Assembly: GCF_002964665.1 (NCBI RefSeq) | Contig: NZ_PQBZ01000013.1 | Coordinates: 124,001-188,000, forward strand | From: Pseudoalteromonas sp. T1lg23B | GTDB lineage: Bacteria > Pseudomonadota > Gammaproteobacteria > Enterobacterales > Alteromonadaceae | Direction of reading: 5' to 3' | DNA length: 64,000 bases | Shown here: piece by piece, positions 1-9,060 of the stretch | Layout: each line of letters opens with the position of its first letter | How positions within the stretch are numbered: the first letter of the stretch is position 1 | The notes under the pieces: generated by a model | What the model saw: the letters and a program-made list of their open reading frames with translations, nothing else | Database searches by the model: none | What the model was told of the DNA's origin: nothing | Translations under genes and position numbers: made by a program

Positions 1-368
1 TGTACATCATCGAAGCGACGTCCATCGGTTAGAATCACCATGATTTGATCAGCGTCGTTCACCACGTGATAGTTGGTCAATATGTAGCCGTCATGAGACA
101 TCAGTACACCAGAGCCTAGCTCTTGAGTGGTATTGGCTCTCATATAACGAGGTACAGAAGAAATACTTTCTGAAAAGATAGTGACCACAGCAGGCGAAGC
201 TTTAGCAACAGCATCAGCAAAGCTCATATGGCTGCTGGAGTAGTGGCCAGTAACGTTTAATTTGGGAAGGAGCGCATTTTTTAGGTTAGGAGAAAACCAA
301 ATAATGACGAATGCAATGCAAAGTCCTATCAATATAGGAGGCAGAAAAAAACGGATAAATTTTAACAC
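1..368 (-). CDS. degS: DegS serine protease, N-terminal part (runs off the window)
   Basis: Inner-membrane-anchored serine protease of the HtrA family. In this family DegS senses misfolded porins in the periplasm and starts RseA cleavage to release sigma-E. Only the first ~122 residues are in the window. They show an N-terminal membrane anchor (about residues 4-26), then the start of the trypsin-like domain with the catalytic His in LTNYHVV (about H101). The start is a GTG at 366-368 (M-L-K-F-I-R-F); no in-frame ATG lies upstream and the ribosome-binding site is weak. It sits just downstream of degQ on the same strand, the arrangement seen in enterobacteria. The catalytic Ser and the PDZ domain lie outside the window. 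Confidence 0.9.
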   Translation of the reverse strand, partial: MLKFIRFFLPPILIGLCIAFVIIWFSPNLKNALLPKLNVTGHYSSSHMSFADAVAKASPAVVTIFSESISSVPRYMRANTTQELGSGVLMSHDGYILTNYHVVNDADQIMVILTDGRRFDDV

Positions 369-459
369 AAGCGCAGTCTTTATGATTTTTAATCGTTTTA
401 TGATGCACAAAGAAAAACACAGCGGCAAGTGCCACTGTGTTTTTCCTGTGATTTATTCA

Positions 460-1812
460 TTACTGAATGAGTAAGAACACCGAATCTCGGCCGCGTTTGA
501 TGCCTAGTACAATGTTGCCTTGAATATCCTCGATAAGATTACTCATATCTCGGATACTATCGACGCGCTTGCGGTTTACTTGCATGATCACGTCACCTTC
601 TTCTAAACCTACTCTGGCTGCCGGTGAACGTGGCTCTACAGACGTAACAACAACGCCTTTATTACCGTTTCGTTCGCCACTTTCTAATACCGCACCACGC
701 AGCATTGGATGGACTCTATCAGCAGGAGCCTGTGCTTCACCTTGGCCTTTTAAAGTGACTTCAATGGTGCGTTTCTTACCGTCACGGTAGACGCCTAACT
801 CGACTGTTCGGCCTTCACCTATGGTGGCTATTTTACTGGCCAATTCAGCAAAGCTGTTGATGCTGTCGCCATTTACGCTGATGATCACATCGTTTGCTAA
901 TATGCCAGCTTCAGCGGCGGCTGAGTCTTTAATAACTCGCGCAACATAGGCACCTTGTTTGACGTCAAAGCCTTGTGCTTTCGCGATACCAGCATCGAGT
1001 GTGCGACCCTCAATACCCAATGAACCACGGCGAACCTGACCAAATTCTACGATTTGATCAACCAAGTTTTTCATCATATTGGATGGAATCGCGAAACCGA
1101 TGCCGACATTCCCTCCTGATGCGCCTAAAATTGCGGTGTTGATACCTATCAGCTCTCCTCTGAGATTGACCAATGCGCCCCCCGAGTTACCTTGGTTGAT
1201 TGCAGCGTCAGTTTGAATAAAGTCTTCATAACCTTCAATATTCAAACCACTGCGCCCCAGTGCACTTATGATGCCTGAAGTAACGGTGTGGCTTAGACCA
1301 AAAGGGTTACCTATTGCAACTGAAAAGTCACCGACACGTAGTTTGTCTGAATCCGCTAGCTTTATTTCGGTGAGGTTTTCGCCATCAATTTCTAATAGCG
1401 CAATGTCGGACTCTTTATCTGTGCCGACCAACTTGGCTTCAAACTCTCGGCCATCTTCAAGCGTGACAATGATCTTTTCTGCATCAGCGATAACATGGTT
1501 ATTGGTGACCACATACCCTTCATCGGCATTGATGATCACGCCTGAGCCTAAACCACTGAAAGGACGCTTTTGACTGCGAGGCTGTGGGTTTCCAAAAAAG
1601 TAATCAAATGGGTCAACACGACGGCGCACCTCTTTAGCACCAGAAACCTGAATGCTGACAACTCCTGGGGTTACACGCTCCAGCATTGGAGCAAGTGTTG
1701 GCATGGTTTGTCCCTCAACCGCCATAGGTAATTTGGCTAGTGCAGCGTGTGGGCTGAGAAGTAATGAGGTAGATAAAATTGCTGCTGTTAATAACGAGTG
1801 TTTCAATTTCAT
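460..1812 (-). CDS. degQ: Periplasmic HtrA protease/chaperone DegQ
   Basis: Secreted Do-family protease and chaperone of 450 aa. A Sec signal peptide covers about residues 1-26 (ending HAALA). The trypsin-like domain carries the triad H106 (TNNHVIAD), D136 (ESDIALLE) and S210 (QGNSGGALVN). Two PDZ domains follow (about 265-355 and 370-450), the layout of DegQ and DegP rather than single-PDZ DegS. Pairing with degS downstream and zapG upstream supports DegQ over DegP. It degrades or refolds damaged envelope proteins. The upstream gap of about 127 bp to zapG is large enough for its own promoter, but I could not assign one with confidence. Confidence 0.93.
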   Translation of the reverse strand: MKLKHSLLTAAILSTSLLLSPHAALAKLPMAVEGQTMPTLAPMLERVTPGVVSIQVSGAKEVRRRVDPFDYFFGNPQPRSQKRPFSGLGSGVIINADEGYVVTNNHVIADAEKIIVTLEDGREFEAKLVGTDKESDIALLEIDGENLTEIKLADSDKLRVGDFSVAIGNPFGLSHTVTSGIISALGRSGLNIEGYEDFIQTDAAINQGNSGGALVNLRGELIGINTAILGASGGNVGIGFAIPSNMMKNLVDQIVEFGQVRRGSLGIEGRTLDAGIAKAQGFDVKQGAYVARVIKDSAAAEAGILANDVIISVNGDSINSFAELASKIATIGEGRTVELGVYRDGKKRTIEVTLKGQGEAQAPADRVHPMLRGAVLESGERNGNKGVVVTSVEPRSPAARVGLEEGDVIMQVNRKRVDSIRDMSNLIEDIQGNIVLGIKRGRDSVFLLIQ

Positions 1813-1939
1813 AGTCAGTAAATACTCCGCAAAAAGCGTTAATGCATTGAAAAGGCAGATGCTTTAAGGCAAGCACCCGTTGCCATTTCGCTATTGTAAA
1901 AAACTATATTTACTGACTATGGGGTCAAAAAAAAGTTCA

Positions 1940-2398
1940 TCAAGAGACTTTTGATTGCTTAATTTCTGAACGCTCCCCTGAAAACAGGCCACTCTCCCCA
2001 TCGACATAGTCCGTTGGTTGAGCCGCGCCTTCATTGGTTGTTTCTTTGCGTCTACGTTCGGGACGGCTTTTCAACGAAGCATGTAATTGCTCAGTGGTTT
2101 CTTTAGAGAAAAACGGCTCACTTGGATGTGTAGGTTTTTCGGTCAATAACACTTGATTGGTTTCTTCAACATGGTTAAGCAACTGACTGTAACTATCTTG
2201 CATTTTAGTCATCAGCTTCTTAGTACTGGCTAAGTGATCAGCAACTTCTTGACGATATTGCTCTAATTCATGTTTGGCTCGCTGAGCTTGTTGTTCAAGT
2301 TCACCATGTTTAAATTGTTTTTTAGTCCACACTGAACCTATGAAAAAGGCGGCGATGGCTACGACTACTATCAGTCCCATCCAAGCAAATGAGGTCAT
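1940..2398 (-). CDS. zapG: ZapG/YhcB, DUF1043 inner-membrane cell-envelope protein
   Basis: A 152-aa protein with one N-terminal transmembrane helix (about residues 5-22), then a charged coiled-coil rich in Gln, Glu and Lys (about 28-90), then a disordered polar tail. This matches the YhcB/DUF1043 family, recently named ZapG, which links cell division with envelope synthesis in enterobacteria. The gene is divergent from zapE and next to degQ, the conserved neighbourhood of yhcB. The tail is more variable than the coiled-coil, as is usual in the family. Confidence 0.85.
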   Translation of the reverse strand: MTSFAWMGLIVVVAIAAFFIGSVWTKKQFKHGELEQQAQRAKHELEQYRQEVADHLASTKKLMTKMQDSYSQLLNHVEETNQVLLTEKPTHPSEPFFSKETTEQLHASLKSRPERRRKETTNEGAAQPTDYVDGESGLFSGERSEIKQSKVS

Positions 2399-2554
2399 AT
2401 ATCTCTCCTAAAAAAATCGCGAGGCGCGTGAGCTTTGTACAGCAAGGCGAGTTTGCGACTAATGATAAAATCTAATGATAAGCTAAATATACGCCTAGAA
2501 TCGATGCGTGTTAATATAATACGCAAATAAAAACGCAGAACTATGTAAACAACT

Positions 2555-3643
2555 ATGACACCTTGGGAAAAATATCAGCAAGATTTACAACGTGACGACT
2601 TTCAATATGATAGTGCACAAGAAAATGCCGTTAAGCATTTACAACGTTTGTATGATGACCTCACAGCCGTGCCAGAGAAGCCGACGGGCTTTTTTTCGAA
2701 GCTGTTTGCTAAACCAAAACAACACAGTGTACAAGGGCTTTATTTCTGGGGCGGTGTTGGACGCGGTAAAACGTATCTGGTTGATACATTCTACGAAGCA
2801 TTACCTACGCAAAGAAAAATGCGCGTACATTTTCACCGCTTCATGCACCGTGTACACGATGAATTAAAGCTGCTCAAAGACGTCAAAAACCCGCTAGAAA
2901 CTGTGGCTGATAAGTTCAAACAAGAAACAGATATCATTTGTTTTGATGAATTCTTTGTGCAGGACATTACCGATGCCATGTTACTCGGTGGCTTAATGCA
3001 GGCGCTTTTTGCCCGAGGCATTGTGCTCGTGGCAACGTCTAATATCGTGCCTGATGAGCTGTACCGCAATGGATTGCAGCGAGCACGTTTTTTGCCGGCG
3101 ATAGAGCTGGTTAAAGCAAATACTGAGGTGGTGAATGTAGACTCAGGCATTGATTATCGCTTGCGTACGCTTGAACAGGCGGAGATATACCATAGTCCGC
3201 TTGATGAACAAGCGGACAAAAATCTGTTTGAGTATTTTGATAAATTATCTCCAGAGCCGGGTAAACTTGACGAGAAAATAGAAATTGAAGGACGTTTGAT
3301 TGCTACCCGCAAGGTGTCTGATTGTATCGTTATGTTCGATTTTAGTCAGTTATGTGAAACGGCACGTTCACAAGTAGATTATATGGAAATCAGTCGCTTA
3401 TATAACACAGTGATTCTGTCAAATGTCAAACAATTAGGGCAACACAACGATGATGCTGCAAGGCGTTTTCTTGCATTGGTGGATGAGTTTTATGAGCGTA
3501 ACGTTACTTTGATTATTTCAGCCCAAGCGCCCATCACCGAGCTGTACACACAAGGCACATTAAACTTCGAGTTTAAGCGTTGTATTAGCCGTTTGCAGGA
3601 AATGCAATCTCTTGAGTATCTAGCTCGTGAGCACTTAGCCTAA
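2555..3643 (+). CDS. zapE: Cell division ATPase ZapE (AFG1-like)
   Basis: AFG1-family P-loop ATPase of 362 aa that in E. coli associates with the FtsZ ring during constriction. The Walker A motif is GGVGRGKTYL (about residues 66-75) and Walker B is ICFDEFFVQD; an SNIVPDELY segment corresponds to sensor 1. Length is typical (E. coli about 375 aa). The gene is divergent from zapG and upstream of rplM, as in E. coli (yhcB-yhcM-rplM). There is no signal peptide, so it acts in the cytoplasm. The ATG at 2555 gives the expected family N-terminus. Confidence 0.92.
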   Translation: MTPWEKYQQDLQRDDFQYDSAQENAVKHLQRLYDDLTAVPEKPTGFFSKLFAKPKQHSVQGLYFWGGVGRGKTYLVDTFYEALPTQRKMRVHFHRFMHRVHDELKLLKDVKNPLETVADKFKQETDIICFDEFFVQDITDAMLLGGLMQALFARGIVLVATSNIVPDELYRNGLQRARFLPAIELVKANTEVVNVDSGIDYRLRTLEQAEIYHSPLDEQADKNLFEYFDKLSPEPGKLDEKIEIEGRLIATRKVSDCIVMFDFSQLCETARSQVDYMEISRLYNTVILSNVKQLGQHNDDAARRFLALVDEFYERNVTLIISAQAPITELYTQGTLNFEFKRCISRLQEMQSLEYLAREHLA

Positions 3644-3713
3644 CGCAGTGAGCGCGCGTATTTGAAGATAAATTAGGGTGAGAAAGTTTTTTGTAGAAAA
3701 AACAATCTCACGC

Positions 3714-3742
3714 TAGTCAAGCCTTAATAGAGTTGCTATAAT
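3714..3742 (+). promoter_or_regulatory. Probable sigma-70 promoter of rplM-rpsI
   Basis: A perfect TATAAT -10 box lies at 3737-3742 with a 4-of-6 -35 match (TAGTCA, 3714-3719) at 17-bp spacing. This leaves a leader of about 155 nt before rplM. In E. coli the rplM-rpsI operon is feedback-controlled by L13 through its leader, so the long leader may serve the same role; that part is inference. Confidence 0.6.
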
Positions 3743-3902
3743 CCGCGGCCTGCCACGTTGCGTTCTATTGCCCTCGTCGGCTTAGCCACTGACTTGAGCG
3801 GCAAAAAAGTCTTAAACTCGAAGGGGTTAAAGCACTCATATAGTAAGCGGTAATCAAATTTGGTTACCTGTGGTTTTAAATAGAAAAACATTGGATTTTT
3901 AA

Positions 3903-4331
3903 ATGAAAACGTTTGTTGCTAAACCAGAAACTGTAAAACGTGACTGGTACGTAGTTGACGCTGAAGGTAAAACTTTAGGTCGCATCGCTACTGAAATCGC
4001 TCGTCGCCTTCGCGGTAAGCATAAAGCTGAGTACACTCCTCATGTTGATACTGGTGATTACATCATCGTTATCAATGCTGAAAAAGTTACTGTTACAGGT
4101 AACAAAGCGAAGGACAAAATGTACCACGCTCACACTGGCTTCCCGGGCGGTCTTAAGTCTGTGAACTTCGAGAAACTTCAAGCTAAAAAGCCTGAAATGA
4201 TCATCGAAAAAGCGGTTAAAGGCATGTTACCTCGTGGCCCTCTAGGTCGCGAAATGTACCGTAAACTTAAAGTTTACGCAGGTAGCGAGCACAACCACGC
4301 GGCACAACAGCCGCAGGTTCTAGACATTTAA
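3903..4331 (+). CDS. rplM: 50S ribosomal protein L13
   Basis: 142-aa large-subunit protein, essential for 50S assembly. The N-terminus ([20 protein letters not shown]), the [20 protein letters not shown] segment and the [20 protein letters not shown] segment are diagnostic for bacterial L13, and the length is exactly that of E. coli L13. It is followed 11 nt later by rpsI, the universal rplM-rpsI pair. Codon choice is strongly biased to highly expressed codons compared with the accessory genes later in the window. Confidence 0.99.
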   Translation: MKTFVAKPETVKRDWYVVDAEGKTLGRIATEIARRLRGKHKAEYTPHVDTGDYIIVINAEKVTVTGNKAKDKMYHAHTGFPGGLKSVNFEKLQAKKPEMIIEKAVKGMLPRGPLGREMYRKLKVYAGSEHNHAAQQPQVLDI

Positions 4332-4342
4332 GGAGCACACTC

Positions 4343-4732
4343 ATGGCAAATCAATACTACGGTACAGGTCGTCGTAAAAGTTCAAGTGCTCGCGTATTCT
4401 TACGCCCAGGCACTGGCAGCATCGTAATTAATCAGCGTTCTATCGAAGAATACTTCGGTCGTGAAACTTCTCGCATGGTTGTTCGTCAGCCTCTAGAGCT
4501 AGTTGAAATGACAGAGAAGTTTGACCTTTACATCACTGTTGAAGGTGGTGGTATGACTGGTCAAGCTGGCGCAATCCGCCACGGTATCACGCGTGCACTA
4601 ATGGAATTTGACGAGTCACTTCGTCCTACTCTTCGTAAAGCTGGCTTTGTTACTCGTGACGCTCGTAAAGTTGAGCGTAAGAAAGTTGGTCTTAAGAAAG
4701 CACGTAAGAAGACACAGTTCTCAAAACGTTAA
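4343..4732 (+). CDS. rpsI: 30S ribosomal protein S9
   Basis: 129-aa small-subunit protein whose C-terminal tail contacts P-site tRNA. The [19 protein letters not shown] start, [19 protein letters not shown] and the basic C-terminal tail ending KTQFSKR are diagnostic of S9. A good Shine-Dalgarno (AAGGAG) precedes the ATG. It is co-transcribed with rplM and followed by a strong intrinsic terminator. Confidence 0.99.
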   Translation: MANQYYGTGRRKSSSARVFLRPGTGSIVINQRSIEEYFGRETSRMVVRQPLELVEMTEKFDLYITVEGGGMTGQAGAIRHGITRALMEFDESLRPTLRKAGFVTRDARKVERKKVGLKKARKKTQFSKR

Positions 4733-4753
4733 TTTTTTACGTTTCAAGAATTC

Positions 4754-4782
4754 AAAAACCCAGCATTATGCTGGGTTTTTTG
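4754..4782 (+). terminator. Rho-independent terminator of rplM-rpsI
   Basis: A GC-rich stem (ACCCAGCA / TGCTGGGT) with a TTA loop followed by a T6 run sits 21 bp after the rpsI stop. The flanking A and T runs could extend the stem. Confidence 0.9.
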
Positions 4783-5268
4783 TTTTTAGAGATTTCATTT
4801 TCAGCCAAGCATATCTTACATTGTGTTGTCGCTTCGTATTATTCATATGAACTGCTCAATTAATCACCTTTTTTCCTAGTCAGCGGTTTTAAAAATAAAA
4901 AAACTGCAATATTTAGAAGAATTAGTAGTAAATCGTCGATAACTCAGCGTATTTTTTTGCTACAATTGCTGTGCAAGTAAAGTGAGCGAGTTTCAACCCC
5001 ACATAAAGTGGTTCTCAAGCCTCGAATGAGGTTGATCTTGGTCAGTATATTGTTTTTAGATTAGCGTTATCATATACCATCGGCTTCATGCTCGAAGTAA
5101 CCTTGTTAACACTTGTTCAGGTTTATTGGGGCATGGGACTGTAATAACCTTGTTTTAATCAAGGGATTTATTTATGATCGCTTCTATTTTGTAGTTTCTT
5201 AAAATTAACCTGCTGTAACTGATGTTCTCAATATAGCAAGTGTTGAGAATCATAGTGGAGATAAGTGG
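4783..5268. other. Intergenic region upstream of petABC
   Basis: About 490 bp with no credible gene. It should hold the petABC promoter: a TACAAT box at 4961-4966 after a T-rich stretch is one candidate -10, although its -35 is poor. That would leave a leader of about 300 nt. A GGAG ribosome-binding site lies just before petA. I see no clear riboswitch fold by eye. Confidence 0.4.
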
Positions 5269-5859
5269 ATGAGCAATGCGCCTGTAGACAATGGCCGACG
5301 TCGCTTTTTAACCATAGCTACCTCTGTTGTTGGTGGTGTTGGTGCGGCTGGGGCTGCTGTTCCTTTTATTGCGTCTTGGAATCCAAGTGAGCGAGCTAAA
5401 TCTGCGGGTGCGCCTGTAGAAGTAGATATCAGCAAGCTTGAGCCTGGACAATTAATTCGTGTTGAGTGGCGAGGCAAACCTGTTTGGGTTATTTCTCGTA
5501 CACCGAAGATGCTAGAGCAAATGAAAGCTCATGAAGATAAGCTTCGTGATCCAGCATCTGAAGAGCCTCAACAGCTGGATTCAGCGAAAAACCCATATCG
5601 TTCTAAGCGTCCAGAAATATTCGTGGCGGTTGGTATCTGTACTCACCTTGGCTGTTCACCTAGCTTCTTACAAGGTGGATTTGGTGAAAAGGTTGAAGGT
5701 ACAGAAGATGGTTTCTTCTGCCCATGTCATGGTTCTAAGTTTGATATGGCTGGCCGTGTATTTCAATCGGTTCCTGCACCATTAAACCTTGAAGTTCCAC
5801 CGTATACCTTTATTGATGACACCACTATTCTAGTCGGTGAAGAAGAAGGGGTTGCGTAA
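5269..5859 (+). CDS. petA: Ubiquinol-cytochrome c reductase iron-sulfur (Rieske) subunit
   Basis: 196-aa Rieske protein of the cytochrome bc1 complex, which carries one electron from ubiquinol to cytochrome c1. The N-terminus has a twin-arginine motif (RRRFLT, about residues 10-15) before a single transmembrane anchor (about 15-36), so it is a Tat substrate; tatABC is in this window. The [2Fe-2S] ligands are visible in CTHLGC (C124, H126) and CPCHGS (C151, H154), with C129 and C153 forming the family disulfide. The stop overlaps the petB start (TAATG), indicating translational coupling. Confidence 0.97.
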   Translation: MSNAPVDNGRRRFLTIATSVVGGVGAAGAAVPFIASWNPSERAKSAGAPVEVDISKLEPGQLIRVEWRGKPVWVISRTPKMLEQMKAHEDKLRDPASEEPQQLDSAKNPYRSKRPEIFVAVGICTHLGCSPSFLQGGFGEKVEGTEDGFFCPCHGSKFDMAGRVFQSVPAPLNLEVPPYTFIDDTTILVGEEEGVA

Positions 5860-7040
5860 TGTTTGGTAATCTTATCAACTGGATCGATGAACGTATTCCA
5901 ATGACTCGTGTTTGGAATATGCACATTGCTCAATATCCTGCGCCAAAAAACTTTAACTTTTGGTATCTATTCGGCTCACTAGCCATTCTGGTTTTAGTCA
6001 ACCAAATTTTAACCGGTATTTGGCTAACCATGAACTTCGTACCTTCAGCTGAAGGTGCATTTGCATCAGTAGAATACATCATGCGTGATGTTGAATATGG
6101 TTGGTTACTGCGTTATCTGCACTCAACAGGTGCATCAGCGTTCTTTATCGTTGTGTATCTGCATATGTTCCGCGGTATGATTTATGGCTCTTACCAAAAA
6201 CCACGTGAATTATTGTGGCTGTTTGGTATGTTCATTTTCTTAGCGCTGATGGCTGAAGCTTTCATGGGATACTTACTTCCTTGGGGCCAAATGTCATTCT
6301 GGGGTGCACAGGTAATCATCTCGCTATTCGGTGCGATTCCGGTGATTGGCGATGATTTAACGCTTTGGATCCGTGGTGACTACGTAATCTCTGGTGCAAC
6401 GCTTAACCGCTTCTTTGCACTGCACGTAATCGCACTGCCACTTGTTCTAGTTATCCTTGTGTTCCTTCATATCGTTGCATTGCACGAAGTTGGCTCAAAC
6501 AACCCTGATGGTGTTGAGATCAAACGTAAAAAAGGCACAGTAGCAGAAGAAGATAAGCCTAAATTTAAGTTCCATGAATATTACACAAGTAAGAAAGACA
6601 TCGTGGACGCAATTCCATTCCACCCTTATTACACAGTAAAAGATATTTTAGGTGTGGCTGGTTTCTTAATTTTATTCTGTTGGGTTGTATTTTTTGCACC
6701 AGAGATGGGTGGTTTCTTCCTAGAAGCGCCTAACTTCGAAGCGGCAAACCCTCTGAAAACACCTGAGCATATTTTCCCTGTTTGGTACTTCACGCCTTTC
6801 TATGCAATCTTGCGTGCTATTCCTAACAAGTTATTAGGTGTTGTCGCAATGGGTGCTTCAATCGTAGTACTTGCGTTACTACCTTGGATTGACCGCGGTA
6901 AAGTGAAGTCGATTCGCTACCGTTGCGGTTTACACAAGCTAAACATTGCTCAGTTCGTGGTTACCTTTGTTATCCTTGGTTGGATCGGTGCGACACCACA
7001 GACAGACTTTAAAACGTTGCTATCGCAAATTACGACGTGA
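5859..7040 (+). CDS. petB: Cytochrome b subunit of the bc1 complex
   Basis: 393-aa integral membrane subunit with two b-type haems and the quinol oxidation and quinone reduction sites. The sequence shows the WNMHIAQYPAPKNFNFWY start of proteobacterial cytochrome b, haem-ligand histidines in helices B and D (LRYLHSTGAS, YLHMFRG; FALHVIALP, FLHIVALHE), the PEWY-equivalent region (HIFPVWYFTPFYAILR) and about eight membrane helices. It is full length and overlaps petA by 1 nt. Confidence 0.98.
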   Translation: MFGNLINWIDERIPMTRVWNMHIAQYPAPKNFNFWYLFGSLAILVLVNQILTGIWLTMNFVPSAEGAFASVEYIMRDVEYGWLLRYLHSTGASAFFIVVYLHMFRGMIYGSYQKPRELLWLFGMFIFLALMAEAFMGYLLPWGQMSFWGAQVIISLFGAIPVIGDDLTLWIRGDYVISGATLNRFFALHVIALPLVLVILVFLHIVALHEVGSNNPDGVEIKRKKGTVAEEDKPKFKFHEYYTSKKDIVDAIPFHPYYTVKDILGVAGFLILFCWVVFFAPEMGGFFLEAPNFEAANPLKTPEHIFPVWYFTPFYAILRAIPNKLLGVVAMGASIVVLALLPWIDRGKVKSIRYRCGLHKLNIAQFVVTFVILGWIGATPQTDFKTLLSQITT

Positions 7041-7119
7041 CTTACTTCATGTTCTTCGTGTTACTATTCGTATACTCAAAGAATGAAAAAACTAAACCAT
7101 TGCCAACGAGGTTGACGAA

Positions 7120-7857
7120 ATGATGAAAAAGCTAGTTATCGGTTTATTCGCATTGTTGCCAACTTTTGCGATGGCAGCGGGGCCATCAGTTCCTCTGATG
7201 GAAGCAGGTAATGATTTAACAGACAAAGCGTCTTTGCAACGTGGTGCTAAGTTGTTCATGAACTACTGCCTTGGTTGTCACCAGATGCAGTATCAACGTT
7301 ATGAACGTACTTTTAGAGACATTGGTATCCCGACCGAGATCGGCCAAGAGCAGTTGATTTTTGATGGTTCAAAAGTGGGTAGCCACATTTTGAACGCAAT
7401 TGAAAAAGATGACGCTGCAAAATGGTTTGGTGCTGCGCCACCGGATCTAACGTTGGTTGCTCGTGTACGCGGCGCGGATTGGATCTACACCTACTTGAAG
7501 TCTTTCTATAAAGATGACTCTCGTCCGTTTGGTGTGAACAACATCATTTTCCCATCGGTTGGTATGCCACACGTACTACAAGAGTTACAAGGTTTACCTA
7601 CGCCTATCACCGAAGAGGTGGAAGAGCATGGTCACACTGTAACAAAAGTTGTGGGTGTACAAACAGATGGTTCTGGTGAGCTAAGTACTGATGAGTATGA
7701 TCAGGCAGCACGTGATTTAACAAACTTCTTGGCGTATGTAGGTGAACCTTCACGTCTTGAATCAGAATCACTTGGTATAAAGGTGTTAGGATTCTTAGTT
7801 ATTCTGTTTATCCTTGCATTCTTCCTGAAGAAAGAATACTGGAGAGATGTTCACTAA
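7120..7857 (+). CDS. petC: Cytochrome c1
   Basis: 245-aa haem subunit of the bc1 complex that passes electrons to soluble cytochrome c. A signal peptide covers about residues 1-19 (MMKKLVIGLFALLPTFAMA). The haem motif is C50-x2-C53-H54 (NYCLGCHQ). The distal Met ligand is probably in PSVGMPHVL, and a C-terminal membrane anchor (about 222-238) ends in KKEYWRDVH. The start is ATG-ATG, with GAGG eleven bases upstream. It is third in petABC, 79 nt after petB. Confidence 0.97.
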   Translation: MMKKLVIGLFALLPTFAMAAGPSVPLMEAGNDLTDKASLQRGAKLFMNYCLGCHQMQYQRYERTFRDIGIPTEIGQEQLIFDGSKVGSHILNAIEKDDAAKWFGAAPPDLTLVARVRGADWIYTYLKSFYKDDSRPFGVNNIIFPSVGMPHVLQELQGLPTPITEEVEEHGHTVTKVVGVQTDGSGELSTDEYDQAARDLTNFLAYVGEPSRLESESLGIKVLGFLVILFILAFFLKKEYWRDVH

Positions 7858-7884
7858 GTAGAACAAATCTAAGGTAATTTTGTG

Positions 7885-7904
7885 ATAGGGGCTTTAGCCC
7901 CTAT
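7885..7904 (+). terminator. Hairpin between petC and sspA
   Basis: A perfect 9-bp inverted repeat (ATAGGGGCT / AGCCCCTAT) with a 2-nt loop lies 28 bp after petC. There is no strong U tract, so it may be a partial terminator or a 3'-end stabiliser rather than a full stop. Confidence 0.55.
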
Positions 7905-7954
7905 TGCTGTTTAAAGTGACTTATTACTTTTTGTAATTATTAATGGAGGTAGGC

Positions 7955-8581
7955 ATGGCCGTTGCTGCCAATAAGCGCCCTGTAATGACTCTTTTCTCTG
8001 GTGCAAATTGCATGTATAGCCATCAAGTACGCATTGTACTGGCTGAGAAAGGAGTAAGTGTTGATATTCACCTAGCAGAAAAGGATAACCTGCCAGAGGC
8101 TCTTCATGAGATTAACCCCTATGGTACGGTGCCAACTTTAATTGACCGTGAATTAGGTTTGTACCAAGCGGATATCATCATGGAGTATCTTGATGAGCGC
8201 TTCCCACATCCACCTTTAATGCCTGTCTACCCAGTTATGCGTGGTCGCAGTCGTTTGATGATGCATCGCATTGATACCGATTGGTATAGCCTTGCCGCTA
8301 AAATCATGGCCGGTGGAGCAGAAGAAGCACAAGCACGTAAAGAACTAACCGAAGCATTACTAGCGGTAGCGCCTATTTTCAATGAAGCGCCTTACTTCAT
8401 GAGTGAAGAATTTAGTTTAGTAGACTGTTATTTGGCCCCGTTACTGTGGCGTTTGCCTCAACTAGGCATTGAGCTTTCAGGCGCAGGTGCAAAAGAGCTT
8501 AAAGACTACATGTTACGTTTATTTGAGCGTGATTCATTCCAAGCTTCTTTAACTGAAGCAGAACGTGAGATACGAGCATAA
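7955..8581 (+). CDS. sspA: Stringent starvation protein A
   Basis: RNA-polymerase-associated protein with a glutathione-S-transferase fold, important in stationary phase and acid tolerance in enterobacteria; the family lacks GST activity. The MAVAANKRPVMTLFSG start and the MEYLDERFPHPPLMPVYPV and DCYLAPLLWRLPQLGIELSG segments are nearly those of E. coli SspA. I place the start at 7955 rather than the upstream ATG at 7943, because the GGAGG ribosome-binding site lies between them and the family begins MAVAANKR. The product is 208 aa. Its stop overlaps the sspB start. Confidence 0.97.
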   Translation: MAVAANKRPVMTLFSGANCMYSHQVRIVLAEKGVSVDIHLAEKDNLPEALHEINPYGTVPTLIDRELGLYQADIIMEYLDERFPHPPLMPVYPVMRGRSRLMMHRIDTDWYSLAAKIMAGGAEEAQARKELTEALLAVAPIFNEAPYFMSEEFSLVDCYLAPLLWRLPQLGIELSGAGAKELKDYMLRLFERDSFQASLTEAEREIRA

Positions 8582-8997
8582 TGACACCAAATCGCCCATA
8601 TTTACTGAGAGCCTTTTTTGATTGGATCGTTGATAACGAGTGTACACCTCACTTAGTTGTTAACGCTGAGTATCCAGCTGTTCAAGTGCCTACACAGTTT
8701 GTACAAGATGGGCAGATTGTCTTGAATATCAGCCCTACGGCGGTAACGCAGTTTGCCATGGACAACCATCAATTGAGCTTTAATGCGCGCTTTGGCGGTC
8801 AACCTATGCAAGTTTATGTTCCAATCGCTGCGGTATTAGCGATTTATGCACGTGAAAATGGCGAAGGTACTGTTTTTACGCAGGAAGATTTTCCTGAGGA
8901 AGAAGTACAAGCACCTGAACCGGTTGAAAGCGAGACCGAGAGTGTTAAAAGTGATACTTCTAAAAAGAAAGGATCACACTTAAGAGTTATTAAATAA
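8581..8997 (+). CDS. sspB: Stringent starvation protein B, ClpXP adaptor
   Basis: 138-aa adaptor that delivers ssrA-tagged peptides to ClpXP. The PYLLRAFFDWIVDNECTPHL start and NARFGGQPMQVYVPI segment form the SspB substrate-binding fold. An acidic, Ser/Glu-rich linker (about residues 103-130) leads to the C-terminal ClpX-docking peptide (HLRVIK, like LRVVK in E. coli). The ATG overlaps the sspA stop (TAATG), showing translational coupling. Confidence 0.97.
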   Translation: MTPNRPYLLRAFFDWIVDNECTPHLVVNAEYPAVQVPTQFVQDGQIVLNISPTAVTQFAMDNHQLSFNARFGGQPMQVYVPIAAVLAIYARENGEGTVFTQEDFPEEEVQAPEPVESETESVKSDTSKKKGSHLRVIK

Positions 8998-9013
8998 TTC
9001 TGAGAACAGTCAC

Positions 9014-9043
9014 AAAAAAACCTGCGCTAGCGCAGGTTTTTTT
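9014..9043. terminator. Bidirectional terminator between sspB and dolP
   Basis: A perfect palindrome CCTGCGCT/AGCGCAGG (9021-9036) flanked by A7 and T7 runs lies between the convergent sspB and dolP genes, so it can stop transcription from both sides. Confidence 0.92.
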
Positions 9044-9060
9044 ATTGAAAAATTCGTTCA